From NCBI RefSeq assembly GCF_005938745.2, contig NZ_VCBX02000001.1, forward strand, positions 2,266,001 through 2,330,000: a stretch of 64,000 bases of DNA. The letters run 5' to 3'. The notes beneath the pieces are model-generated. The model worked only from the letters and a program-made list of their open reading frames with translations, had not been told where the DNA came from and did no database searches. Positions 35,773-45,072 of the stretch are shown one piece after another; the stretch's first letter is position 1; each line of letters opens with the position of its first letter. This stretch comes from Rhodococcus sp. KBS0724 (lineage in GTDB: Bacteria > Actinomycetota > Actinomycetes > Mycobacteriales > Mycobacteriaceae). Both the position numbers and the translations under genes were made by a program.

Positions 35773-38292
35773 GTGAGTTCTTCGGAGAAGGTCGGTACGC
35801 GCAAACGAGGTGAACTGCGCATCTACCTCGGCGCGGCACCTGGCGTCGGAAAGACCTTTGCGATGCTCGGCGAGGCTCATCGCCGCCGTGATCGTGGAAC
35901 CGATGTGGTCGCGGCCGTTGTGGAATCACACGGCCGCGCCCGCACCGCCGCGCAAATCGGCGACCTCGAGATCATCGCGCCCAAACTGGTCGAATATCGC
36001 GGCACCCGGATGCCGGAACTTGATGTCGAGGCGGTTCTGGCCCGTCGTCCTGCCTTGGTGTTGGTGGACGAATTGGCGCACACCAACACCCCGGGAAGCA
36101 AGAATCACAAGCGGTGGCAGGACGTCCAGGAATTGTTGGACGCCGGGATCGACGTCCTCTCGACCGTCAACGTGCAACATCTCGAGAGCCTCAACGACGT
36201 TGTCGCGCACATCACGGGAGTGACACAGCAGGAAACGGTTCCGGATGAGGTGGTCCGCGGCGCAGCGCAGGTCGAGTTGGTCGACATCACGCCGGAAGCA
36301 TTGCGACGCAGACTGTCCCACGGAAACGTCTATGCTCCCGAACGTGTCGACGCGGCTCTCGGAAACTACTTCCGGCGCGGAAACCTCACCGCGCTACGCG
36401 AGTTGGCGCTTCTCTGGGTAGCCGATCAGGTGGACGCGGCCCTGGCGAAGTACCGGGCCGAGAACAAGATCACCGACACCTGGGAAGCGCGTGAGCGCGT
36501 TGTCGTCGCAGTGACCGGGGGACCGGAGTCGGAAACCCTGGTACGACGCGCTTCTCGGATCGCATCCAAGTCGAGTGCCGAACTGATGGTGGTGCACGTC
36601 GTCCGCGGTGACGGACTGACCGGAGTTTCCGCACCGGAGATGGGAAAGGTGCGCGCACTCGCCACCGGGGTCGGCGCCACCCTGCACACCGTCGTCGGCG
36701 ACGACGTGCCGTCGACGCTCCTCGAGTTCGCCCGTGAGGAGAATGCCACTCAGTTGGTTCTGGGAACGTCGCGGCGGTCGAGGTTGGCCCGCATTCTCGA
36801 CGAGGGAATCGGCGCGGCGGTTGTTCAGCAGTCCGGTGGCATCGACGTGCACATGGTCACTCACGAGGAGGCGACCGTCCGTCGCCGGATCTCGTTGTTC
36901 GGACGGTCCGAGCGCCGCTTGCTGTCGTGGATTGCGGCAGTGGTGGTTCCGACCTTGGCGGCCGGGCTCATGGGGTTGGTGGATCGGGTATCCGGCGTCA
37001 ACGGCGAGAACGCGCTCTTCTTCGTTGTGGTTGTTCTTGTCGCCCTACTCGGTGGTGTGGGGCCGGCGATCGCGTCCTCACTCATCTCCGGTCTACTGCT
37101 CAACTACTTCTTCACCGATCCCAAATACAGCTTTACGATCGCCGAGCCGGACAATTTCATCACGACGGTGGTTCTGCTGATAGTGGCTGTGGCAGTGGCC
37201 GTTCTGGTTGACGCCGCCGCCAAAAAGGCGCGGGAAGCGAAGCGGGCTTCGGAGGAAGCCGAGCTTCTCACACTGTTCGCGGGGTCGGTGCTTCGCGGCG
37301 CTGACCTCTCCACGCTGCTGGAGAAGGCTCGCGAAATCTACCGTCAACGTGGGGTTTCGGTAGTTCATCACGAGGACGGCGTTGTCGCGGCGGTGGGCGC
37401 CGAGCCGCCGACTCGCGAGGCTGATGCGGATACCGCGTGCGAGGTCAACGACGGCGAGTACGCGCTGCTGCTGTCTGGGCCGGAGTTGAGTGCGCGGGAT
37501 CGACGGGTGCTGACCGTTGTTGCGCACCAGGCGGTCGGCATGATCCGTCAGGAGAAGCTCACGGTCGAAGCGAGTAAAGCGGCGGCCCTCACCGAGGCCG
37601 ATCAACTGCGTAGAGCACTGCTTTCGGCTGTGAGCCATGACCTTCGGACACCGCTCGCCGGAGTGAAGGCCGCAGTGTCGAGCTTGCGCAGTGACGACAT
37701 CGAGTTCTCACCCGAGGACACGGCAGAACTGCTGGCCACCATCGAGGAATCGGCGGATCAGTTGACCGCACTGGTCGGCAACCTGCTCGATTCGTCCAGA
37801 CTGGCTGCGGGAGTGGTGAAGCCGACGTTGCGGCCGGTCTACCTCGACGAAGTGGTGCACCGGGCGTTGCTCGGGCTGGGGATCGGCGGTCGATCCGACT
37901 CCCGCAGTGTGATCGTCGACGTGGGTACTGTTGCCGTGCAAGCCGATCAGGGTTTGCTCGAGAGGGTGATTGCGAACATCGTGGACAACGCCTTGCGATA
38001 CGGCGGCAGAACACCGGTGCGGGTGGGAGCCGCCCGCGTCGGAGACCATGCCGTTATTACCGTCGCGGATACCGGGCCGGGGGTACCCCGTGGTGAAGCC
38101 GAATCGATGTTTCAGCCGTTCCAGCGAATGGGGGACCGCGACAACACCGGCGGCGTCGGGCTCGGGCTGTCCGTTGTTCGCGGATTTGTCGACGCCATGG
38201 GCGGAACGGTCAGTGCCACGGACACTCCGGGTGGTGGGTTGACGATGATCGTCGAACTGGCCGGTGCAGGAACGAATGGAAGTGAGTCATGA
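35773..38292 (+). CDS. kdpD: Sensor histidine kinase KdpD
   Basis: Turgor/K+ sensor kinase controlling the kdp operon. N-terminal KdpD domain with Walker A 'GAAPGVGKTFAM' near residue 18, then a Usp-like domain (residues 235-355), four membrane helices (385-480), a GAF-like region, and the kinase core: phosphoacceptor His in 'SAVSHDLRTPLAG' and ATPase motifs 'NIVDNALRYGG' and 'DTGPGVPRGEA'. The start GTG at 35773, eight bases after kdpC, is preferred over an upstream in-frame start inside kdpC. 839 residues. Overlaps kdpE by four bases. Confidence 0.95.
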   Translation: MSSSEKVGTRKRGELRIYLGAAPGVGKTFAMLGEAHRRRDRGTDVVAAVVESHGRARTAAQIGDLEIIAPKLVEYRGTRMPELDVEAVLARRPALVLVDELAHTNTPGSKNHKRWQDVQELLDAGIDVLSTVNVQHLESLNDVVAHITGVTQQETVPDEVVRGAAQVELVDITPEALRRRLSHGNVYAPERVDAALGNYFRRGNLTALRELALLWVADQVDAALAKYRAENKITDTWEARERVVVAVTGGPESETLVRRASRIASKSSAELMVVHVVRGDGLTGVSAPEMGKVRALATGVGATLHTVVGDDVPSTLLEFAREENATQLVLGTSRRSRLARILDEGIGAAVVQQSGGIDVHMVTHEEATVRRRISLFGRSERRLLSWIAAVVVPTLAAGLMGLVDRVSGVNGENALFFVVVVLVALLGGVGPAIASSLISGLLLNYFFTDPKYSFTIAEPDNFITTVVLLIVAVAVAVLVDAAAKKAREAKRASEEAELLTLFAGSVLRGADLSTLLEKAREIYRQRGVSVVHHEDGVVAAVGAEPPTREADADTACEVNDGEYALLLSGPELSARDRRVLTVVAHQAVGMIRQEKLTVEASKAAALTEADQLRRALLSAVSHDLRTPLAGVKAAVSSLRSDDIEFSPEDTAELLATIEESADQLTALVGNLLDSSRLAAGVVKPTLRPVYLDEVVHRALLGLGIGGRSDSRSVIVDVGTVAVQADQGLLERVIANIVDNALRYGGRTPVRVGAARVGDHAVITVADTGPGVPRGEAESMFQPFQRMGDRDNTGGVGLGLSVVRGFVDAMGGTVSATDTPGGGLTMIVELAGAGTNGSES

Positions 38293-38969
38293 GCCGGATA
38301 CTGGTCGTCGACGACGAGCCGCAGATCTTGCGGGCACTACGCATCAACCTCACTGTGCGTGGATACGACGTGGTGACGGCGTCCACCGGAGCCGGTGCGC
38401 TGCGCGCCGCAGCGGAACGGCCGCCGGACGTGGTGATTCTCGATCTCGGTCTGCCGGACATGGACGGCACCGAAGTGCTTGCCGGACTGCGCGGCTGGTG
38501 CACCGCGCCGGTCATCGTGCTGTCGGCACGCACCGACTCGGCAGACAAGGTCGAAGCGTTGGACGCCGGTGCGGACGACTACGTCACCAAGCCGTTCGGG
38601 ATGGACGAGTTCCTGGCGCGAGTGCGCGCGGCGGCGCGGCGCGGAGTATCGGCAACCGACACGTCGGAACCGTCGGTGGAGACGGCGTCGTTCACCGTCG
38701 ACTTGTCGGCGAAGACGGTCAGTCGGCGCGGCGAGCAGGTGCATCTGACACCCACCGAGTGGGGAATGCTCGAAATGCTGGTGCGCAATCGCGGAAAGTT
38801 GGTCGGACAGAAGGAACTTCTCCGCGAGGTGTGGGGACCGGCCTACGACACCGAGACCCACTACCTGCGGGTGTATCTGGCACAACTGCGTCGCAAGCTC
38901 GAAGACGATCCGGCGCACCCCAAGCATCTGATCACGGAAGCGGGGATGGGTTACCGCTTCGTGGTGTGA
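38289..38969 (+). CDS. kdpE: Response regulator KdpE
   Basis: OmpR-family regulator. Receiver domain with acidic pair 'VDDEP', phosphoacceptor Asp in 'VVILDLGLPDMDG' near residue 53 and Lys in 'TKPFGMDEFL'; C-terminal winged helix 'LTPTEWGMLEMLVRNRGKLVGQKELLREVWG...ETHYLRVYLAQLRRKLE'. 226 residues. Partner of KdpD; likely binds the direct repeats upstream of kdp. It is the last kdp gene. Confidence 0.96.
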   Translation: MSRILVVDDEPQILRALRINLTVRGYDVVTASTGAGALRAAAERPPDVVILDLGLPDMDGTEVLAGLRGWCTAPVIVLSARTDSADKVEALDAGADDYVTKPFGMDEFLARVRAAARRGVSATDTSEPSVETASFTVDLSAKTVSRRGEQVHLTPTEWGMLEMLVRNRGKLVGQKELLREVWGPAYDTETHYLRVYLAQLRRKLEDDPAHPKHLITEAGMGYRFVV

Positions 38970-38986
38970 AATCAGGGCGCGTGCGA

Positions 38987-39877
38987 TCAGGGGTGCGTCA
39001 CGATCAACAGTGGACACAACGCCCGGTGCAAGAGATTTCGGCTGGTCGAGCCCAGCAGCATGGACTTGAAACCGCCGCGTCCTCGTCGGCCGACAACAAC
39101 CAGTTGTGCCGACTTCGACTCGGTGATCAGTTCTTGGGCAGGGTTGTCGTGCACGACAACTCGACGAACCGCAACGTCGGGATATCGGTCCGTCCATCCG
39201 GCAAGCCGTTCGGCGAGAACCGCGTGCTCGGCGGTGGCGATGGCATCCCAGTCGAGAGACTCACCGTCGGGATCGGTGCGGAATGCCGTGGACAGGTGCG
39301 AATCGCTCCAGGCGTGCACGGCAACAAGTTCGACGCCGTGCAGCGACGCCGTTTCGAAGGCTTCGGCCAGTGCTGGTTCGCTGTGCTCCGTACCGTCGAC
39401 GCCGACGACAACGGGACCGCCTCGCAGCGGTTCGTCCGCGGGCGGTAGTTCTCGGATCACGGCAACCGGACACCGCGCATGTAGGACCGTCGCGGTACTG
39501 ACAGAACCGAGAATCCCGTCTGCCCACCGGCCCAGGCCACGTGAGCCTACGACCAGCATTGCGGCGTCCTCCGATTGTTCGAGCAGAATGTCGACAGGGT
39601 GACCGAACCCCAGATGCTCGGTGACAACCGGGCCGCCGCCTGTTGCAGGCTGCGCTGCCGAACGCCCACGGGAAAGCCGCAGTTTGCCTTCTCGGCGCTT
39701 CGCGGCAAACTGCGGCGCACCAAGTGTGAAGGCATTTCCGTACGTGCTCGGTTCGCCGCGGATCGCGGCTACAAGATGTAGTGGCCGTCCCCGGAGAACT
39801 GCTTCGTGCGACGCCCAGCGAACCGCGTCCAACGAGCGGGTCGAACCGTCCACTCCCACGACAATTGGTGCGGTCAT
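38987..39877 (-). CDS. Tandem universal stress protein (second copy)
   Basis: 296-residue two-domain Usp. Both ATP loops are good: '[23 protein letters not shown]' in domain 1 and '[22 protein letters not shown]' in domain 2. Domain openings are '[22 protein letters not shown]' and '[22 protein letters not shown]'. Its ATG overlaps the stop of the upstream alcohol dehydrogenase gene (ATGA), so they form an operon. In mycobacteria such pairs belong to the dormancy response; here only the linkage is seen. Confidence 0.93.
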   Translation of the reverse strand: MTAPIVVGVDGSTRSLDAVRWASHEAVLRGRPLHLVAAIRGEPSTYGNAFTLGAPQFAAKRREGKLRLSRGRSAAQPATGGGPVVTEHLGFGHPVDILLEQSEDAAMLVVGSRGLGRWADGILGSVSTATVLHARCPVAVIRELPPADEPLRGGPVVVGVDGTEHSEPALAEAFETASLHGVELVAVHAWSDSHLSTAFRTDPDGESLDWDAIATAEHAVLAERLAGWTDRYPDVAVRRVVVHDNPAQELITESKSAQLVVVGRRGRGGFKSMLLGSTSRNLLHRALCPLLIVTHP

Positions 39878-40899
39878 GCTCGTCCTCCTGAGTCGAGAAG
39901 TTGAGGCAGTAAGACGGCAGCGCCGGTGATTCGGTCCTCGGCCAGGTCGACCAATGCGCGATTCGCGTCGGCTAGTGGATACGTGTTCGTGGTGATCTCG
40001 AGGTGATGCTCGCCGGCAAACGCGAGGAACTCGCGAGCATCCTGCCTCGTATTTGCCGTGACCGAACGAATTTCGCGCTCGTAGAACAAGTGGTGCCGAT
40101 AGTTCAGGCTCGGTATGTCGGAGAGGTGTATCCCGGCGATCGACAGGATTCCGCCACGATTCAACGCGGCGAGTGCAGTCGGAACAAGGTCCCCGACGGG
40201 AGCAAAGATGATGGCTGAATCCAGCAAGGCAGGCGGGCGGTCGTAGCTACCTTGCACGGAGGCTGCGCCGAGTTGCGTGGCCAGCGCGCGCGCCGATTCG
40301 CTACGGGTCATGACGTGGACTTCTGCGCCGCGCGCCATTGCGACTTGCGCGGCAATGTGGGCGCTCCCACCGAATCCGTAGATCCCCAGGCGTCCGCCAT
40401 CCGGGACCTCGGCACGCTGGAGCGCACGAAATCCGATGATGCCGGCGCACAGCAGCAGCGAGGTTTCGGCATCGCTGTATCCGTCCGGTAGGCGCAATGC
40501 GAATTCTGCTGTCGCCACGGCATATTCGGCGTATCCACCGTCGATATCCCAGCCCGTGTACGTGGAGTTCGGGCACAGATTCTCCCGTCCGCGCAAACAG
40601 TACTCACACTGGCCGCACGTGGAATGCAGCCACGGGATTCCGACGCGATCACCAGGGGAGAAGCCCTGAACCGTGGCACCGACCTCTTCGACCACGCCGA
40701 CGATTTCGTGGCCGGGAACCACGTTTGTGCGATGCACGGGCAGGTCACCTTCGGCAACATGCAGATCGGTGCGACACACTCCGCAGGCGAGAACCCGGAC
40801 CAGCACTTCGCTCGAGGTCGGGATGGGTCGCGATTTCTGCACCTCGACCAGTGGGTGCGTTCGGACCGGCCCAGGCTGGTGTACCTGCCACGAGGTCAT
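39874..40899 (-). CDS. Zinc-dependent alcohol dehydrogenase (MDR family)
   Basis: NAD(P)-dependent medium-chain dehydrogenase, 341 residues. Catalytic zinc ligands in '[11 protein letters not shown]' and 'VPGHEIVG'; structural zinc in '[15 protein letters not shown]' (four Cys); cofactor loop '[16 protein letters not shown]' near residue 170. Similar to AdhA/AdhP-like enzymes (M. tuberculosis Rv1862 type). The ATG at 40899 is preferred; a GTG 11 codons upstream is possible. Coupled to the following Usp gene. Confidence 0.9.
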   Translation of the reverse strand: MTSWQVHQPGPVRTHPLVEVQKSRPIPTSSEVLVRVLACGVCRTDLHVAEGDLPVHRTNVVPGHEIVGVVEEVGATVQGFSPGDRVGIPWLHSTCGQCEYCLRGRENLCPNSTYTGWDIDGGYAEYAVATAEFALRLPDGYSDAETSLLLCAGIIGFRALQRAEVPDGGRLGIYGFGGSAHIAAQVAMARGAEVHVMTRSESARALATQLGAASVQGSYDRPPALLDSAIIFAPVGDLVPTALAALNRGGILSIAGIHLSDIPSLNYRHHLFYEREIRSVTANTRQDAREFLAFAGEHHLEITTNTYPLADANRALVDLAEDRITGAAVLLPQLLDSGGRA

Positions 40900-40991
40900 C
40901 GGCGTCGAAGTTCCGGAGAAAGCGTCCACCACTCAATCGTGCGCCTCGGCGGTGCCCCGTGGAAGAGGGCGAAGTGTGTCGGTGGCCTGTG

Positions 40992-41005
40992 CGAACATCT
41001 GTTCG
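40992..41005. promoter_or_regulatory. LexA-type SOS box at the dinB start
   Basis: CGAACATCTGTTCG: arms CGAAC and GTTCG around four bases, the core of the actinobacterial LexA box (TCGAAC-N4-GTTCGA); ten of twelve consensus positions match. It ends five bases before the dinB ATG. Confidence 0.7.
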
Positions 41006-41010
41006 TGTCG

Positions 41011-42231
41011 ATGTCGTCAGATGCTCGCGGCGATCACCGGTCCGGTGGCGCCACGATCCTGCATGCCGATCTCGACTCGTTCTACGCCTCCGTCGAACAG
41101 CGAGACCAGCCGGATTTGATCGGCCGGCCCGTCATCGTGGGCGGCGGAGTAGTGCTGGCCGCGAGCTACGAAGCCAAAGCGTGTGGGGTCCGGACCGCGA
41201 TGAGTGGGGGTCAGGCGCGTGCGCTGTGCCCGCAGGCAATTGTCGTTCCGCCTCGCATGGATGCGTACTCCCAGGCGAGCAAGGACGTATTCGAGGTTTT
41301 TCACGACACATCGCCGCTGGTAGAAGGAATCTCGATCGACGAAGCTTTCCTGGAAGTCGGGGGACTGGCACGGATCGTCGGAACACCGCTGCAGATCGGC
41401 GCCAACCTCAGGCGCGATGTGGCCGAGCAGGTTGGCCTGCCCATCACCGTCGGCATCGCCCGCACGAAATTCCTGGCAAAAGTTGCCAGCGCCTACGCCA
41501 AACCCGACGGACTGCTGCTGGTGCCACCAGACGGTGAGCGTGAATTCCTGCACCCGCTGCCCGTCGAAAAGCTGTGGGGCGTCGGCAAGATCACCGCGCA
41601 GAAGCTGCGGAATTTCGATATCGCGACAGTGGGGGACATCGCGCGGCACGACGAGTCGTCGATCGTGGCGATTTTGGGGCGCGGCGCCGGGCAACACCTG
41701 TACGCGCTCTCGCATAACCGGGATCCGCGACCGGTGCGTGCGTACGGTGGCCGAAGCTCGATGGGCGCTCAACATGCGTTGGGTCGGGGTGTGCACTCGC
41801 GATCCGAACTCGAGGTGTCGTTGATGTCGCTGGTCGATCGGGTGTCGCGGCGCCTGCGTTCGGCGCAGCAGACCGGCCGCACCGTCACACTCCGGCTTCG
41901 GTTCGGCGATTTCACGCGGGCCACCCGTTCCCACACGATGCGCCGATCCACGGCGGAAACCACGGATCTGCTGAATGCCGCGATGGTGCTGCTGAGTGAT
42001 GCGGCGCCCCTCATCGCCGACAAGGGCATCACGTTGATCGGTGTTGCCGTATCCAATCTGGACCGCAGCGGCGCCGAGCAGTTGGAACTGTCCTTCGACG
42101 GTGGACCGGATACCGCTGCCCTCGACTCCGCGATGGACAGTGTGCGGAAGAAATTCGGCTCGGGAGCGCTCACACGTGCGGTGCTGATCGGCCGCGATCC
42201 CGATATCTCGGTGCCGCTGCTCCCGGACTAG
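41011..42231 (+). CDS. dinB: DNA polymerase IV (DinB, Y family)
   Basis: Translesion polymerase. Palm/finger motifs 'LHADLDSFYASVEQRDQP' and 'GISIDEAFLEV' carry the metal-binding acids; 'TVGIARTKFLAKVASAYAKPDGL' and the thumb 'LWGVGKITAQKLRNF' follow, with the little-finger domain after residue ~240. 406 residues. Start: ATG 41011 is chosen; the GTG at 41005 overlaps the SOS box. Divergent from the dehydrogenase gene. No beta-clamp motif was searched in detail. Confidence 0.94.
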   Translation: MSSDARGDHRSGGATILHADLDSFYASVEQRDQPDLIGRPVIVGGGVVLAASYEAKACGVRTAMSGGQARALCPQAIVVPPRMDAYSQASKDVFEVFHDTSPLVEGISIDEAFLEVGGLARIVGTPLQIGANLRRDVAEQVGLPITVGIARTKFLAKVASAYAKPDGLLLVPPDGEREFLHPLPVEKLWGVGKITAQKLRNFDIATVGDIARHDESSIVAILGRGAGQHLYALSHNRDPRPVRAYGGRSSMGAQHALGRGVHSRSELEVSLMSLVDRVSRRLRSAQQTGRTVTLRLRFGDFTRATRSHTMRRSTAETTDLLNAAMVLLSDAAPLIADKGITLIGVAVSNLDRSGAEQLELSFDGGPDTAALDSAMDSVRKKFGSGALTRAVLIGRDPDISVPLLPD

Positions 42232-42250
42232 CCCGCTGCGCTCAGTGTGC

Positions 42251-42529
42251 TCAGGACGTCAGCCGAATCGGTTCGCTGGTCGTGCGCGCGAGATCCGTTG
42301 TTGTGGCTTCGATCAATTGGCGAGACAGGTCGGCCAACGCACGCGCGACCGCGAGTTCGTCACCGATCTCGGGCACATCTCGGTCGGCAGGATTGCAGCG
42401 AGCGAAACCGGCTCCGGCGAAGTGTGTGTCTTCCTGTGCCCGTAGCCGCGCGATTGCGCGAGTTCGGTTGGCCGTCTCGGATGTGTGTTCGTCGATGGTG
42501 ATATCCACCGACCAGTGCTTCTCGTTCAT
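42251..42529 (-). CDS. DUF1876 family protein (Rv1738-like)
   Basis: 92-residue protein of DUF1876: 'WSVDITIDEHTSETANRTRAIARLR', then 'GFARCNPADRDVPEIGDELAVARALADLSRQL'. M. tuberculosis Rv1738, a dormancy-induced member, has a fold like ribosome hibernation factors. The shared size and motif support the family; the hibernation role is an inference. It lies convergent to dinB. I looked for a DosR-type box upstream and found no convincing one. Confidence 0.85.
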   Translation of the reverse strand: MNEKHWSVDITIDEHTSETANRTRAIARLRAQEDTHFAGAGFARCNPADRDVPEIGDELAVARALADLSRQLIEATTTDLARTTSEPIRLTS

Positions 42530-42678
42530 GTTCTGACCCCCTTCGGCTTAAGTTCCATTGTCCTCGGTCGAGCGACGCGTGCGATAGGGCTGAACGGCGG
42601 TATTCGATTGCTGCGTGGATGCGCGCCGCAGCGCGCATGATTACTCAGGCGCCGAACGTGCGACCTGTTCAATCCACT

Positions 42679-42732
42679 ACCGAGTTCATCCAATACCGAG
42701 TTCATCCAATACCGAGTTCATCCAATACCGAG
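42679..42732 (+). repeat. 16-bp tandem repeat (3.4 copies) ahead of a SnoaL-like gene
   Basis: ACCGAGTTCATCCAAT repeats three times exactly (42679, 42695, 42711) plus a partial copy that runs into the ribosome site AGGAG. A degenerate copy precedes the array at about 42667. It lies in the 5' untranslated/promoter region of the gene at 42741. Confidence 0.88.
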
Positions 42733-42740
42733 GAGTCACC

Positions 42741-43154
42741 ATGAAGTCCTTCCGAAGTGCTGTCGAATCGCGTGACACCGACGCCATGGCGGCGCTGCTC
42801 TCCGACGACGTCGTCTTCACCAGTCCCGTCGCCTTCAAGCCGTATCCCGGCAAGGCGATCACGGCGTCAATTCTGCGCGGTGTGATGCGGGTGTTCGAGG
42901 ACTTCCGGTATGTCCGCGAGATCGAGTCGGCGGATGGGCGCGATCATGCGTTGGTTTTCGAGGCAACGGTGGACGGCAAACTCGTAAACGGTTGCGACTT
43001 TCTGCATGTGAACGATGACGGGCTGATCGACGAGTTCACCGTGATGGTCCGGCCACTGTCCGGCGCCAATGCGCTTGCGGCGGCGATGGGTGAGCAGTTT
43101 CCCCGCATTCAGGAGGAGGCGATCGCGGCGATGGAACGCGGTCAGACCCCGTAG
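42741..43154 (+). CDS. SnoaL/NTF2-like domain protein
   Basis: 137-residue protein with the NTF2-like pattern: 'SFRSAVESRDTDAMAALLSDDVVFTSPVAFKPYPGKAITASILRGVMRVFEDFRYV' and 'DFLHVNDDGLIDEFTVMVRPLSGANALAAAMGEQFP'. Such folds are small-molecule isomerases/cyclases or binding domains; no function can be named. ATG with AGGAG five bases upstream, immediately after the 16-bp tandem repeats. Confidence 0.8.
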   Translation: MKSFRSAVESRDTDAMAALLSDDVVFTSPVAFKPYPGKAITASILRGVMRVFEDFRYVREIESADGRDHALVFEATVDGKLVNGCDFLHVNDDGLIDEFTVMVRPLSGANALAAAMGEQFPRIQEEAIAAMERGQTP

Positions 43155-43225
43155 GGGGTTGTGTGAGACTCGGCGTAGCACTAAGTTGAGCCACATCGAG
43201 TTACAGGCACTGTGAGGAGACACTG

Positions 43226-44215
43226 ATGGCCAGGTCGACATCGATTGTCATGGATCAGCCGTATCGCGAGTTGCTGGCGACGCTGTCCGACGGCTCAGTG
43301 CACAGGAGGTTCGACCCCTACCTCGATATCGATTGGGATGCACCGGAATACGCGATCGATCCTGATGATCCGCGCTGGGTGCTCTCGTCGATATCCGATC
43401 CGCTCGGTGCCACGAGTTGGTATCAGGAGCAGTCGCTCGAGCGCCGTATCGCGATGGGGAAGTGGCGCCAAGCCAACGTCACCAAGGTGGGTTCGGCGTT
43501 CGAGAGCATTCTGATCCGCGGAATGATGCAGTACATCATGGCGCTGCCGAACCAATCCCCGGAGTTTCGGTACTGCCTGCACGAGATGACCGAAGAGTGC
43601 AATCACATCCAGATGTTCCAGGAATTTGTGAATCGGGTTGGCGTCGACGTGCCGGGGATGCGCCCGCTGTTTCGCCGGTTGTCCCCCTACGTCGGCTTGC
43701 TGGGCGCCAAGTTCCCGGTCATTTTCTTCATCGGCATCCTGGCCGGCGAGGAACCGATCGATCACTTCCAGAAGGATCTCATCCGTGAAGGCAAGGACAC
43801 CGTCCCGGTGATGTTGCGCACCATGGAGATTCACATCGCGGAGGAAGCCAGGCACATCTCGTTCGCGCACGATTTCCTGCGCACGCATGTTCCGAGAATG
43901 AGCCCGTTCGGCCGCGCGATGACGTCCGTGGCGTTTCCGGGCACCATGCGTTGGCTGTCCGGCGAGATCATGGCGCCGCCCAAGGAGTTTGCGGAAAAGT
44001 TCGGCATTCCCGACTCGGTGATGAGGGAAGCATTTTGGCGCAGTCCGACGTCGCGTCGCATCCTGGGCAACTACTTCGGTGAAATGCGCGCATTGGCAGA
44101 CGAGTTGGGGCTGATGAATCCCGTCTCGCGGCGGGCGTGGAAGAGGTTCGGAATCGCCGGCGACAAGGCCCGGTATCGCGGTGAACCGCGGCGCTGGACC
44201 AAATCGCGGCGCTAG
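43226..44215 (+). CDS. AurF-like diiron oxygenase
   Basis: 329-residue protein resembling p-aminobenzoate N-oxygenase AurF (PF11583). The carboxylate-bridged diiron ligands are suggested by 'MTEECNHIQMFQEF' (E-E-x2-H) near residue 126 and 'HIAEEARHISFAHDF' near 205, with another Glu in 'GEEPIDHF'. In this family the enzyme oxidises arylamines or acts as a fatty-acid/hydrocarbon hydroxylase; no cluster context points to a natural product here. Start ATG at 43226 with GAGGAG at about eight bases. Confidence 0.82.
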   Translation: MARSTSIVMDQPYRELLATLSDGSVHRRFDPYLDIDWDAPEYAIDPDDPRWVLSSISDPLGATSWYQEQSLERRIAMGKWRQANVTKVGSAFESILIRGMMQYIMALPNQSPEFRYCLHEMTEECNHIQMFQEFVNRVGVDVPGMRPLFRRLSPYVGLLGAKFPVIFFIGILAGEEPIDHFQKDLIREGKDTVPVMLRTMEIHIAEEARHISFAHDFLRTHVPRMSPFGRAMTSVAFPGTMRWLSGEIMAPPKEFAEKFGIPDSVMREAFWRSPTSRRILGNYFGEMRALADELGLMNPVSRRAWKRFGIAGDKARYRGEPRRWTKSRR

Positions 44216-44256
44216 CGGTCGTATAAACCGTCGGTGCCACGTGGGACACTGGTTCG

Positions 44257-45072
44257 GTGAGGTTGTATCGAGACACGGCGGTGGTGCTGCGCCTGCATAA
44301 GCTGGGCGAAGCCGACCACATCGTCACATTGCTCACCCGTCAGTTCGGGTTGGTGCGTGCCGTGGCCAAGGGTGTCCGTAGAACCACCTCCAAGTTCGGG
44401 GCACGGCTCGAACCGTTCGCGCATGTCGACGTCCAACTCCTGCCGGGCAAAAATCTGGACATCATCACGCAGGTCCAGACGGTGGACGCCTTTGCCACCG
44501 ACATCGTCGACGATTACAGCCGGTACACCACGGCCTGCGCGGTGCTCGAAACTGCGGAACGGCTGGCCGGTGAAGAACGAGCCCCGGCGCCGCAGCTTCA
44601 GCGGCTCACCGTCGGTGCCCTGCGAGCTATCGCCGAGCAGGGTCGTCCCGTCGAATTTGTTCTCGACGCCTTCCTTCTCCGGGCCATGGGTTACGCGGGT
44701 TGGGCGCCCGCACTCGGGGAATGCGCCAAGTGTTCGTCTCCCGGTCCGCATCGCGCTTTCCATGTCGCAGCCGGCGGGGCGGTCTGTACGTACTGCCGCC
44801 CGCCCGGATCTGCGACGCCGTCACCGGGTGTCCTGGATCTGATGGAAGCGTTGCTGCGGGGCGAGTGGGAAGGTACCGACGTGGTGCCGACCACTCTGCG
44901 CGCTCAGGCAAGTGGCCTGGTGGCAGCGCATTTGCAGTGGCATCTCGAGCGGCAATTGCGCACGCTACCGCTCATCGAACGGTCAAGGCCGCATGCGGTC
45001 GTCGAGGTCGCTGCTGCGGTGGGGCAGGATGGAACGCGTGATTCGACGACGCGAACCGCGCACCCCGCTTGA
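44257..45072 (+). CDS. recO: DNA repair protein RecO
   Basis: Recombination mediator loading RecA with RecR. N-terminal OB fold '[36 protein letters not shown]', and a zinc finger C-x2-C...C-x2-C: '[25 protein letters not shown]' near residues 155-180. 271 residues. GTG start. Overlaps the following uppS by about 44 bases in another frame. Confidence 0.94.
   Translation: MRLYRDTAVVLRLHKLGEADHIVTLLTRQFGLVRAVAKGVRRTTSKFGARLEPFAHVDVQLLPGKNLDIITQVQTVDAFATDIVDDYSRYTTACAVLETAERLAGEERAPAPQLQRLTVGALRAIAEQGRPVEFVLDAFLLRAMGYAGWAPALGECAKCSSPGPHRAFHVAAGGAVCTYCRPPGSATPSPGVLDLMEALLRGEWEGTDVVPTTLRAQASGLVAAHLQWHLERQLRTLPLIERSRPHAVVEVAAAVGQDGTRDSTTRTAHPA

Noticed and set aside
42679..42732. The 16-bp repeats as a CRISPR array
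   Set aside because: Copies are directly adjacent with no spacers, the units are too short, and no cas genes are near.
42530..42740. A DosR-type box upstream of the DUF1876 gene
   Set aside because: GAGGACAATGGAACT-like sequence matches only about nine of fifteen positions of a dormancy-box pattern; too weak to call.
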